A stretch of 39,122 nt of DNA, taken from Reyranella sp. Lineage in GTDB: Bacteria; Pseudomonadota; Alphaproteobacteria; Reyranellales; Reyranellaceae. Below are positions 7,527-14,286 of the stretch, piece after piece; the stretch's first letter is position 1; every line of letters begins with the position of its first letter. The position numbers and the translations under genes were made by a program. Under the pieces are notes generated by a model. The model was not told the DNA's origin, made no database searches, and was given only the letters and a program-made list of their open reading frames with translations. The stretch covers positions 1 through 39,122 of the forward strand of contig JALHMO010000058.1 of the NCBI GenBank assembly GCA_022844015.1. The letters run 5' to 3'.

Positions 7527-8651
7527 CTACGCCGCGTTCTTCTGCTCGAGCCGGCTCACCAGCTTGTCCTTCCAGGCCATCGGCCCGCCGAGCGACAGTG
7601 CCATCACGCGCGCTCGCCGGTAGTGGAACTGCGTGTCGGCCTCCCAGGTGAAGCCGATGCCGCCATGCGTCTGGATGTTCTCCTTGGAGGCGAAGTCGTA
7701 GGCCTCGGTCGCCGCGATGCGCGCCGCCGCGGCGGCCAGCGGCAAGTCGGCGCCGCCGTCGGTCAGCATCATGGCGCCGTAGTAGGCGTTCGACCGCGCC
7801 AGCTCGAGCTTGACGTAGCAGTCGGCGAGCTTGTGCTTCAGCGCCTGGTACGAGCCGATCGGCCGGCCGAAGGCCTGGCGCTGCAGCGCATAGTCGCGCG
7901 CCATCCACATCGCCGCCTCGGCGCCGCCGACCTGGGCAAAGGCGAAATAGACCGCCGCCGCGTCGTAGAGGCGCTCGAGCAGGCGCCAGCCCTCGCCCTC
8001 GCCGCCGAGCAGCTCGGCTGTTGCGCCGTCGAATTTCAGCTCGGCATGCTTGCGCGCCGGATCGATGGTCTCGACGCGCGTGCGCTCGACCGACGCCTGC
8101 GCAAGATCGACCAGTACCAGCGACACCGCGCGATCGCCGCTGCCGCCGGTGTTGGCCAGCACGATCGCGAAGGTCGCGGCCTCGCCGTCCGCCACCGGCA
8201 GCTTCCTGCCGTTGAGGCGGCCGCCACCAAAGGTGGCGCGGATGCTGCGAGGCTTGGGCGGCTGCGGCCCCTCGGCCGTCGCCAGGGTGCCGATCGCCTC
8301 GCCGGCCGCGAGCCTGGGCAGCCATTTCTTCTTCTGCGTTTCCGAGCCGGCGAGCTTCAACGCCTCGGTCGCCAGCACGACCGAGGTGTCGAACGGCACC
8401 GGCGCCGCCGCGCGGCCGATCTCCTCGGCGACGACGCAAAGCTCGAGCGGCGACAGGCCGAGCCCGCCATACTCCTCGGGGATGCCTGTGCCCGTCACGC
8501 CGAGCTCGATCAGGCCTTTCCACACGTCGTCGGCATGGGTCTCCTCGCCGTCGAGCACGCGCCGCACGACCTTGGTCGGGCACTTGTCGGTGAGGAACTT
8601 GCGAACCTGCTCCTTGAGCAGCTTCTGGTCGTCTGAGAAATCGAAGTTCAT
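7527..8651 (-). CDS. Acyl-CoA dehydrogenase family protein (subunit 2 of a probable heteromeric pair)
   Basis: This 374-residue member of the acyl-CoA dehydrogenase family begins MNFDFSDDQKLLKEQVRKFL and has GIPEEYGGLGLSPLEL near 57, RQAFGRPIGSYQALKHKLAD in the C-terminal helical domain, and QTHGGIGFTWE. The usual SEPxAGSD strand is replaced by TLATAEGPQPPKPRS, so the FAD/substrate surface differs from the partner encoded downstream. Divergence of this kind is typical of heteromeric dehydrogenases in which each subunit supplies only part of the active site. The promoter gap to the divergent 8738 gene is 86 bases. Confidence 0.9.
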   Translation of the reverse strand: MNFDFSDDQKLLKEQVRKFLTDKCPTKVVRRVLDGEETHADDVWKGLIELGVTGTGIPEEYGGLGLSPLELCVVAEEIGRAAAPVPFDTSVVLATEALKLAGSETQKKKWLPRLAAGEAIGTLATAEGPQPPKPRSIRATFGGGRLNGRKLPVADGEAATFAIVLANTGGSGDRAVSLVLVDLAQASVERTRVETIDPARKHAELKFDGATAELLGGEGEGWRLLERLYDAAAVYFAFAQVGGAEAAMWMARDYALQRQAFGRPIGSYQALKHKLADCYVKLELARSNAYYGAMMLTDGGADLPLAAAAARIAATEAYDFASKENIQTHGGIGFTWEADTQFHYRRARVMALSLGGPMAWKDKLVSRLEQKNAA

Positions 8652-8737
8652 GATGGCAGCAGCCTAGCAAGCAAGCTCGCATCGGGGAACGGTCTTGGGT
8701 TCCGACAGGCGGGCTCGGCGGTGTGGTAAGGTGAGGC

Positions 8738-9082
8738 ATGGAAACTTCACAGATCAAGGACTGGCACGCCCACGTCTATTTCGACACCGCCTCGCGCGAT
8801 CCCGCGTGGGCGTTGCGCGAGAAAATCGAGAAGACTTTCGACATCCAGATGGGCCGCTTCCACGAGAAGCCCGTCGGACCGCATCCGCGCTACAGCTACC
8901 AGGTGCATTTCAGGAACGAGCAGCTCGCGCCACTGCTCTCCTGGCTGACGCTCAATCGCGGCGACCTCACGGTGTTCGTGCATCCCAACACCGGCGAGGA
9001 CCTGGAAGATCACCGCGACCGCGCGATCTGGCTCGGCCAGCAGGTGCCTCTGGTCCTCGACATCTTCACCAGGAAGGATTGA
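8738..9082 (+). CDS. DOPA 4,5-dioxygenase family protein
   Basis: This 114-residue protein has the features of the small DOPA-dioxygenase-like family: WHAHVYFD with His10 and His12, GPHPRYSYQVHF with His49, and VFVHPNTG with His82, all candidate metal ligands. Fungal relatives cleave the catechol ring of DOPA; bacterial members are mostly uncharacterised, so the substrate is uncertain. The length is normal. The next gene starts five bases after this stop, suggesting one transcript with the CinA-like gene. No metal or substrate can be proven from sequence. Confidence 0.85.
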   Translation: METSQIKDWHAHVYFDTASRDPAWALREKIEKTFDIQMGRFHEKPVGPHPRYSYQVHFRNEQLAPLLSWLTLNRGDLTVFVHPNTGEDLEDHRDRAIWLGQQVPLVLDIFTRKD

Positions 9083-9087
9083 TCGAC

Positions 9088-9570
9088 ATGGATTCGCTAC
9101 TGCCGCTCGCCAGGAAAGTCGGCGAGAAACTGAAGGCGCGCAAGGAAACGGTCGGCGTGTCGGAATCGTCGGCCGGCGGCCTCGTCTCGGCCGTGCTGCT
9201 CGCGGTGCCGGGGGCCTCGGCCTACTTCATGGGTGGCGCCGTGGTCTATACGCGCCCGGCCGGCGAGGCCTTCCTGACGGCGACCAAGGAGAAGCGCGCC
9301 GGCATCCGCTCGTCGTCCGAGCCGTGGGCAACGCTCGCCGCCGAGTTGGTGCGCGAGCGGCTGAACACGACCTGGGGCCTCGCCGAGACCGGTGCCTCCG
9401 GTCCGACCGGCAATTCCTACGGCGATCCCGCGGGCCACACTTGCGTCGCCGTCGTCGGCCCCAAAGGCAAGGTCGCCCGCACCCTGCGTACCGGCTCGAA
9501 CGACCGAGTCGCCAACATGCGCGCCTTCGCCGCCGAGGCGCTCAAGCTGCTCGACGAGCAGTTGGGATAG
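9088..9570 (+). CDS. CinA family protein (NMN amidohydrolase-like domain)
   Basis: This 160-residue protein corresponds to the C-terminal CinA domain, which in PncC hydrolyses nicotinamide mononucleotide to nicotinic acid mononucleotide. It has GVSESSAGGLVSAVLLAVPG near residues 23-42, where typical members read AESCTGG, then FMGGAVVYT, and ETGASGPTGN followed by GHTCVAV. It lacks the N-terminal molybdopterin-binding domain of full CinA. The ESSAGG variant and the altered region after VVYT leave the enzymatic activity uncertain. It is closely spaced behind the DOPA-dioxygenase-like gene and convergent with the lipoprotein gene at 9692. Confidence 0.85.
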   Translation: MDSLLPLARKVGEKLKARKETVGVSESSAGGLVSAVLLAVPGASAYFMGGAVVYTRPAGEAFLTATKEKRAGIRSSSEPWATLAAELVRERLNTTWGLAETGASGPTGNSYGDPAGHTCVAVVGPKGKVARTLRTGSNDRVANMRAFAAEALKLLDEQLG

Positions 9571-9691
9571 GTCGAGAGGTCGAATGAGGATCTCTCGCTG
9601 CGCACGCTTCAGTTGTCCTTTCGATGGTCGATCCTCGATCGACAGGTTCGTACGACATGGATAGTCCCGACATCGGCGATTCTGCCCGCCG

Positions 9692-10339
9692 TTACGGCGT
9701 CGTGCTCTGCGGGCTGATGATGCGGCCGTTGCGATCGATCCGGTTGCCGTAAGCGTCGTAACGGAAACCGTACTCGTCACGGGTTACCTGCTGACCCACG
9801 ATCGCCTGGCGTGCCTCGACATAGGGTCCCGTGCCCGGCTGGCTCGGCACCACGTAGGCGGGTGCACCGGACACGCGATGGCCGTTGGCGTCGATGCGAT
9901 AGCCCTCGGAATCGACACGATGACCGTACTGGTTAGTTCGATAGGCCGCACTGCCCGGTCGGGCCGTCCCGTCGCGATAGCTGCGGGCATCGACCTCGCG
10001 GCCGACGCACTGATTGAAGACTACCGATCCGGGCGCGAGGCCATACGATGAGCACGCGTCGCGGGCATCGCTGCTCAACCTGGCTTGCGCGTGGTCGCGG
10101 TTCGCGGGGCCACTGGAACGGGCCGCCTGCTCGCCCGACACGCAGCGATCGAAAGCGGCCGTGCCGGAGACGAAACCGTAGTCGGCGCACGCCTGCCCCG
10201 ACGTGGAATAGGCGGCGGTGTAAGCCGGTGCCGGCGGCCCGACCGCCTGGTTGTAGCGGTTGGCGTCGGTTTGGTAGGGCACCTGGCAGGCGGCCGCGAG
10301 CAGACCGAGGGACGCGATCGTGAAGAGGCGAGCATGCAT
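9692..10339 (-). CDS. Putative lipoprotein with two internal duplications
   Basis: The 215-residue product starts MHARLFTIASLGLLAAAC, a lipoprotein signal with Cys18 as the likely lipidated residue. AAGGAG precedes this ATG, so the 11 residues encoded further upstream are not used. Two different duplications are visible. The first is a Cys-framed unit, C51-ADYGF...AFDRC66 and C96-SSYGL...VFNQC111, with identical 15-residue spacing. The second is a Tyr-Gly unit, YGHRVDSEGYRIDANGHRV (138-156) and YGFRYDAYGNRIDRNGRII (190-208). No known family was recognised. It probably faces the periplasm; the paired Cys suggest disulfides. Confidence 0.8.
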   Translation of the reverse strand: MHARLFTIASLGLLAAACQVPYQTDANRYNQAVGPPAPAYTAAYSTSGQACADYGFVSGTAAFDRCVSGEQAARSSGPANRDHAQARLSSDARDACSSYGLAPGSVVFNQCVGREVDARSYRDGTARPGSAAYRTNQYGHRVDSEGYRIDANGHRVSGAPAYVVPSQPGTGPYVEARQAIVGQQVTRDEYGFRYDAYGNRIDRNGRIISPQSTTP

Positions 10340-10611
10340 GAGAATCTCCTTGCCCCGGGGGATTGGGGGCAAAGGTGAACGTGTCTCGTGTCGCGAAGTT
10401 ACGGCGGGCCCGCCGGCAAACTAAAGCTCGCATTCGGCGCCCCGGGCCCCACATTCAATCAAGCGGCTGATAGACCCAATACCAATGGCAGGCTCTGCCC
10501 CTGCCGCGCCGCATGACCTCAAATTCGAGCCGACGGGCTGCAGCCCAACCTGTACATCTTTCGCGGCATGCTTTGCTGCGTCCGCAGGTGGCCGAGAAAG
10601 CGAACCATTCA

Positions 10612-11238
10612 ATGCCGTATGCACAAGCAATGTCCGGCGATTTCCACGCCGACCTCAAGAGCCTGCTGCCGCGCTTGCGGCTCTACGCCCTGTCACTGAC
10701 CCGCAGCCGCGACCGCGCCGACGACCTGCTCCAGCAGACCGTCGTGAAGGCGCTCGCCGGCCGGGCTTCCTTTAGCCTCGGCACCAACCTCGCGGCGTGG
10801 CTGATGCGCATCCAGCGCAACGAGTTCATCTCCGGAGTCCGCCGCGAACGCCCGACGGTGTGCCTGGACGAGGTCATCCTCGCCTCGCTGGCGCACCCGC
10901 CGGTTCAGGAGAGCGGCCTGGTCATGCGCGAGTTCCGCAAGGCGTTCGGCTGCCTCCCCGGCAATCAACGCGAGGCTTTGCTGCTCATGGTCCTCGAAGG
11001 CTGGTCCCACGAGCAGATCGCCGCCCACTGCGCGGTGTCGGTCGGCACCGTGAAGAGCCGAATCTGGCGGGCCCGCAGGAGCCTCCGCAACCTGCTCGCA
11101 GATCGTGGCAGCAGCGGCGATGCGATCGACGCCGTCAGGGCGGCAACCTCGACGCCATCCCCGCGTTTCCATCTGCCACCGCGAAATTCGGCCGAAACCT
11201 CAGGAGCACGCCATGCAGCGCGAACTAACGCCCATTGA
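10612..11238 (+). CDS. ECF-type RNA polymerase sigma factor (EcfG-like)
   Basis: This 208-residue sigma factor has region 2 at about 17-80 (LPRLRLYALSLTRSRDRADD, then TNLAAWLMRIQRNEFIS) and region 4 at about 108-162 (LPGNQREALLLMVLEGWSHE, then VGTVKSRIWRARRSL). The sequence resembles the EcfG general-stress group of alphaproteobacteria. However, no nepR or phyR gene is adjacent, so it may be a paralogue with another trigger. The ATG at 10612 was chosen because homology begins soon after it; ATG 10630 is an alternative. Its last 26 bases overlap the start of a tiny membrane protein gene. The C-terminal ~45 residues after region 4 are low in recognisable motifs. Confidence 0.88.
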   Translation: MPYAQAMSGDFHADLKSLLPRLRLYALSLTRSRDRADDLLQQTVVKALAGRASFSLGTNLAAWLMRIQRNEFISGVRRERPTVCLDEVILASLAHPPVQESGLVMREFRKAFGCLPGNQREALLLMVLEGWSHEQIAAHCAVSVGTVKSRIWRARRSLRNLLADRGSSGDAIDAVRAATSTPSPRFHLPPRNSAETSGARHAARTNAH

Positions 11239-11350
11239 GGCACGGGGCGGCGTCGTCAGCGGCCGCATCGTCATGGTCCTCGCCATGTCGTTCCTCGGCG
11301 CCGTCGTCGCCCTGGCGGGAGTATGGGCGGCCATGAGCATGGCGAACTAG
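11213..11350 (+). CDS. Small single-span membrane protein overlapping the sigma factor gene
   Basis: The 45-residue product has a polar N-terminus (MQRELTPIEARGGVVSGR) and one hydrophobic helix of about 22 residues (MVLAMSFLGAVVALAGVW). AGGAG lies seven bases before ATG 11213. The gene begins inside the end of the ECF sigma gene in another frame, which suggests coupled translation. The role is unknown; a membrane-bound partner of the sigma factor is possible, but the usual anti-sigma features are absent. Confidence 0.6.
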   Translation: MQRELTPIEARGGVVSGRIVMVLAMSFLGAVVALAGVWAAMSMAN

Positions 11351-11408
11351 CGAAGCCGCGACCCGGTTCGCGAATCCCCGGAACGCTGCAAACCGACATC
11401 TGGAGGCC

Positions 11409-11711
11409 ATGATGCCTACGATCGACAAGAACCAGGCGAAGACCAATCCCAGCAAGGTCTTCGACAAACCCGACGAGGTCGTCGCCAACACCGAGCTCAA
11501 GCCCGGGGAAAAGGCGGCAATCCTCCAGGAGTGGGAACTCGAAGCCCGCCTGATGGACGTCGCCCTCGACGAGGGCATGAATCAGAAGCCCGAAGAAAAG
11601 CCGAACCAGGCCCCCGCGAAAAGCCTGCTGCCCGAGGTCAAGAAGGCACAACGGGACCTCGGCGCCAAGCCGATCCCGGACGACGGCGCCCCGACGCGCT
11701 TCACGCCCTGA
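11409..11711 (+). CDS. Conserved hypothetical protein, small and charged
   Basis: The 100-residue product is hydrophilic, with no signal or membrane segment. It includes PSKVFDKPDEVVANTELKPG and EKAAILQEWELEARLMDVAL, the latter likely helical, followed by a Pro/Lys/Glu-rich disordered tail. Similar short proteins are seen in rhizobia, without a known function. GGAGG lies at 11402-11406, so ATG 11412 has better spacing than ATG 11409; the product differs by one Met. It follows the sigma factor and the small membrane protein on the same strand, so it may share their regulation. Confidence 0.7.
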   Translation: MMPTIDKNQAKTNPSKVFDKPDEVVANTELKPGEKAAILQEWELEARLMDVALDEGMNQKPEEKPNQAPAKSLLPEVKKAQRDLGAKPIPDDGAPTRFTP

Positions 11712-11836
11712 GGCACATCACGTCAGGCTGTGAAACTCGGCCCGGACCGACGTACGCGGGGGGAAATTCATCGATCCGGGCCACGCCGGGGCCCGACCGG
11801 GGCGTCCGGAATTGTCACCAGGGATGTGCAGCCCTT

Positions 11837-12079
11837 TCATCCCGGCCGATTGTCGTTCGCCTGGCCCCAGCGCCCTGACGATATCTCCGACAGATCATCG
11901 AGATCATTGATCTCGCGAATGACGTTCCAGCCGTGGCCGCGGCGCGACGCGACGTCGGCGGCCCGCTTGAGCCAGAGGGCGGCCTCGTCCTCCAGGACCT
12001 TCTTCATCGCTTCGACCGTCGTGCCCGCGGCCAGACGGACGCAGTCCGCGGCACGCTGCAGGTAATCTTCGACTGTCAT
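11837..12079 (-). CDS. Small conserved hypothetical protein (MTVEDYLQRAADC type)
   Basis: The 80-residue product begins MTVEDYLQRAADCVRLAAGT and continues VEAMKKVLEDEAALWLKRA, a helical pattern shared with short cytosolic proteins common in Bradyrhizobium and relatives. The tail is polar (GRWGQANDNRPG). The ATG at 12079 is chosen over the longer frame because similarity to that group begins exactly there; its Shine-Dalgarno signal is weak. The function is unknown. It is convergent with the 11409 gene. Confidence 0.7.
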   Translation of the reverse strand: MTVEDYLQRAADCVRLAAGTTVEAMKKVLEDEAALWLKRAADVASRRGHGWNVIREINDLDDLSEISSGRWGQANDNRPG

Positions 12080-12289
12080 TGCCTGCGCCCTCGACAGCGG
12101 GCGCACAGGAGCCCGTCGCGGGCTCTCTCTACCGTCGACGCCCAGGATTTGCCGACAGTCACTGATACTAGAGGAGGGAAGGCACCGTGCAGTGTTCACT
12201 ACAGGACACTGGCGCAACGATTGTCGGGCTACTCCGCGAACGAGAAGGCGGCGGGCCTCGCGCAGCCCGCCGTCCGTCGTTTCTCGCCG

Positions 12290-12655
12290 CTACTGGATGC
12301 GGATCGTGAAACCCGGCGTGTTGTCGTAGACCAACGGCGGCGGCACGTAGCCGTAGTTGTAGGGCGTGCCATAGACGATCGGCGGCGAGCGGTAGTGATA
12401 ACCGTAGTAGCGGTCGTAGCGGTTGTTGTCGTTGCGCCTGTTGTCGTTGCGATTTTTGTCGTTGCGGTTGTTGTCGTTGCGCCTGTTGTCGTTGCGATTG
12501 TTGTCCTTGTGGTCGTTGTTGTTCCAGCGATTGTCGGGCTGCCACTGGCCGTTGCCCCACCAGGCGGCGCCGGCGGGAGCGGCCGCTGCGACGGAGAGAG
12601 CGAGGGCGCTTGCCACGAGGCCGGCCGCCAGTCCGAGGCGAGTTCTGCGTGTCAT
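12290..12655 (-). CDS. Secreted Asn/Arg/Asp-repeat protein
   Basis: The 121-residue product has a clear export signal (residues 1-30, ending APAGAA), then WWGNGQWQPDNRW. Seven five-residue units rich in N, R and D (for example NRNDN, RRNDN) occupy residues 48-82. The C-terminus is Tyr/Pro-rich and ends GFTIRIQ. AGGAGG stands six bases before ATG. It is probably a periplasmic or surface protein. The repeats suggest a disordered, highly hydrated linker; the function is unknown. It lies 10 bases after the LTXXQ-like gene and is likely cotranscribed with it. Confidence 0.82.
   Translation of the reverse strand: MTRRTRLGLAAGLVASALALSVAAAAPAGAAWWGNGQWQPDNRWNNNDHKDNNRNDNRRNDNNRNDKNRNDNRRNDNNRYDRYYGYHYRSPPIVYGTPYNYGYVPPPLVYDNTPGFTIRIQ
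12410..12514. repeat. In-frame 15-bp tandem repeat encoding N/R/D pentads
   Basis: Units related to GTTGTTGTCGTTGCG recur about seven times on the plus strand and encode five-residue units on the minus strand. Because each unit is a multiple of three, expansion or loss by slippage would change protein length without a frameshift. Single-base differences between units (GCG-CCT, GCG-ATT, GCG-GTT) suggest the array is not newly formed. Confidence 0.85.
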
Positions 12656-12665
12656 GATGGACCTC

Positions 12666-13154
12666 CTAACCTTGCGTCGGCGTCGCCGGGCCGTACTTCT
12701 CGAACACCAGGTCGGCGTTCTTCTTCTGCTCGGCCGGCATCGAATCGTAGAGCGCCTTGAAGGCCGAGTTCAGGTTCTTCAAGCCGTCGAGCCGGACCTC
12801 GGTGAATTCCTGATAGGTCTTGAGGTCGTCGACGGCGGTCGTCTGATCCGCCGGGATGGCCCGCTTGGTGGCGACCAGCTTCTCCATCTGGTTGGCATTG
12901 TCGCGCATCGTCTGGGCGACCGCGTTCCATTTCATGTCCTGGTCGGCCGTGATCTTGAGCGCCGTCTTGAGGGTGGCGATGCGCTGGTCGACGGTTTCGA
13001 GCTTGCTGCTGGTGGCCGCGGCCGCTGCCGGCGGCGTCGTCTTGGCAGACGACTGCGCCAGGGCTGGGCTGAGCGAGGCGGCAACCAAGACGGCGCCGGT
13101 CAGGGATGTGATGGCGAGCGTGCGGGCGAGCGGCGTGAACCGAAAGTGAGTCAT
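12666..13154 (-). CDS. Periplasmic LTXXQ/Spy-like helical protein
   Basis: The 162-residue product has an export signal ending SPALAQ near residue 34, a Ser/Thr/Ala/Pro linker, then a helical body. The segment LKTALKITADQDMKWNAVAQ resembles the LTxxQ-motif region of Spy/CpxP-type periplasmic chaperones, and a second helix pair ends MPAEQKKNADLVFEKYG, also typical of this group. AAGGA precedes ATG 13154. A role in envelope stress or protein folding is an inference from the fold family. It precedes the N/R/D-repeat secreted protein by 10 bases. Confidence 0.8.
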   Translation of the reverse strand: MTHFRFTPLARTLAITSLTGAVLVAASLSPALAQSSAKTTPPAAAAATSSKLETVDQRIATLKTALKITADQDMKWNAVAQTMRDNANQMEKLVATKRAIPADQTTAVDDLKTYQEFTEVRLDGLKNLNSAFKALYDSMPAEQKKNADLVFEKYGPATPTQG

Positions 13155-13352
13155 GTGCTTCCTTCTGGGATGATGCGGTCCGCCGGCCCGATCTGCGGGA
13201 TGGCCCAATCTGTCGGGGTAGCTGGCCGTCACAAGGAAGAACGAGCCGCGCGAGGCCACGTTGCGGAAATACATATCCGCCCGAACCGGCGTTCGGACAT
13301 GCTCCGGACACAAGCCGGGCGATGCCGGTTGAACTGGCTGATTCTCGGCTCG

Positions 13353-13505
13353 CTAGTTCGAGCGCTGGTAGGCGGCCTGGAAGTTCGCGACGACGGCGGC
13401 CTGCTGGGCGCCAGCCAAGGCGTGTTGGTGAGCCCATTGCCTCATCACCGCCAGCTCCGCCAGGGCGAGCACGAGCACCAGCGTCGCGCAAATCATGTGA
13501 ACCAT
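13353..13505 (-). CDS. Small single-span membrane protein
   Basis: The 50-residue product starts MVHMICATLVLVLALAELAV, one membrane helix, followed by a short cytosolic or periplasmic helix rich in Ala and Gln. AGGAGG lies nine bases before the ATG at 13505; a nearer in-frame ATG at 13514 directly abuts that site and is unlikely. It follows the Crp-family regulator gene by 125 bases on the same strand. No family is recognised. Confidence 0.6.
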   Translation of the reverse strand: MVHMICATLVLVLALAELAVMRQWAHQHALAGAQQAAVVANFQAAYQRSN

Positions 13506-13630
13506 GATCCCCATCCTCCTTCGCGTGGGCCTCCCTTCGCGCCGGAGGCGCCGCGGCGCCGTGCGCGAACTCTCTGAAACTAGGCCGACCGGTCCCTCGG
13601 GTCTGTCCGGTTCTGACCAGCTTTGCCGCA

Positions 13631-14284
13631 TCAATCGCGCAACACCACGCTCAGCAGCGAACTGTGGACCTCGAGGTGGCCGTTGTAGGTGATGAACCCC
13701 AGCTTCCTGAACTTGTTCATGAAGTGACTGACGCGCGGGCGGGTCGTGCCGATGATCTCGGCCAGCGTCTCCTGGCTGATATGCGTGGTGATCGGCTGCG
13801 GGCCGCCTTCCTTGCCGAAATTCGCCAGCAGCAGAAGCGTGCGAGCCAGCCGCTTTTCGCTCGAGTTGAAGAGCTGGTCGACCAGGTCTTCCTCGATCCG
13901 GCTGTTGCGCGTCAGCAGATGCGTCATGAACAGCTCGGCGAACGTCGGCTCGGCCTGCAGGACGCGCAGCATCTCGGCCTTGCCGACGCGCGCGACCTGG
14001 CTGTCGCTCATCGCCTGGGCGGTCGCCAAACGCAGCGGCTGCCCGATCAGGCAGCCCTCGCCGAAGAACTCGCCAGGCCCCAGGATGCCGACCACCGCCT
14101 CCTTGCCCTGCTGGGACGTGACGACGATCTTGATCTTGCCTGTCTGGATGTAGAAAACCGCATCCGCGTCGGCCGACTGCCGGAAGACCACCTCGTCCCT
14201 GGCCAAGTCGGTCACGGTGAGGCCGCGACTCACCGTGGCGAGAAAGATCCTGGGGTCGAAGGCTGGTGCGGTGTTGTCGGCCAT
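13631..14284 (-). CDS. Crp/Fnr family transcriptional regulator
   Basis: This 217-residue regulator has an N-terminal cyclic-nucleotide-type sensory barrel (about 12-115, with GPGEFFGEGCLIG at 69-81) and a C-terminal winged helix (about 169-197, SQETLAEIIGTTRPRVSHFM). No Cys cluster for an Fnr iron-sulfur centre is seen. The effector is unknown; the GEFFGEG loop resembles that of true Crp proteins, but the Arg-Ser phosphate contacts cannot be confirmed. The gene starts two bases after the stop of the SbmA-like transporter gene and is therefore likely the third gene of a Crp-transporter-Crp operon. Confidence 0.9.
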   Translation of the reverse strand: MADNTAPAFDPRIFLATVSRGLTVTDLARDEVVFRQSADADAVFYIQTGKIKIVVTSQQGKEAVVGILGPGEFFGEGCLIGQPLRLATAQAMSDSQVARVGKAEMLRVLQAEPTFAELFMTHLLTRNSRIEEDLVDQLFNSSEKRLARTLLLLANFGKEGGPQPITTHISQETLAEIIGTTRPRVSHFMNKFRKLGFITYNGHLEVHSSLLSVVLRD

Positions 14285-14286
14285 GA

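Noticed and set aside
12410..12514. CRISPR-like array
   Set aside because: Units are 15 bases without unique spacers and lie in frame within a secreted protein; no cas gene is present.
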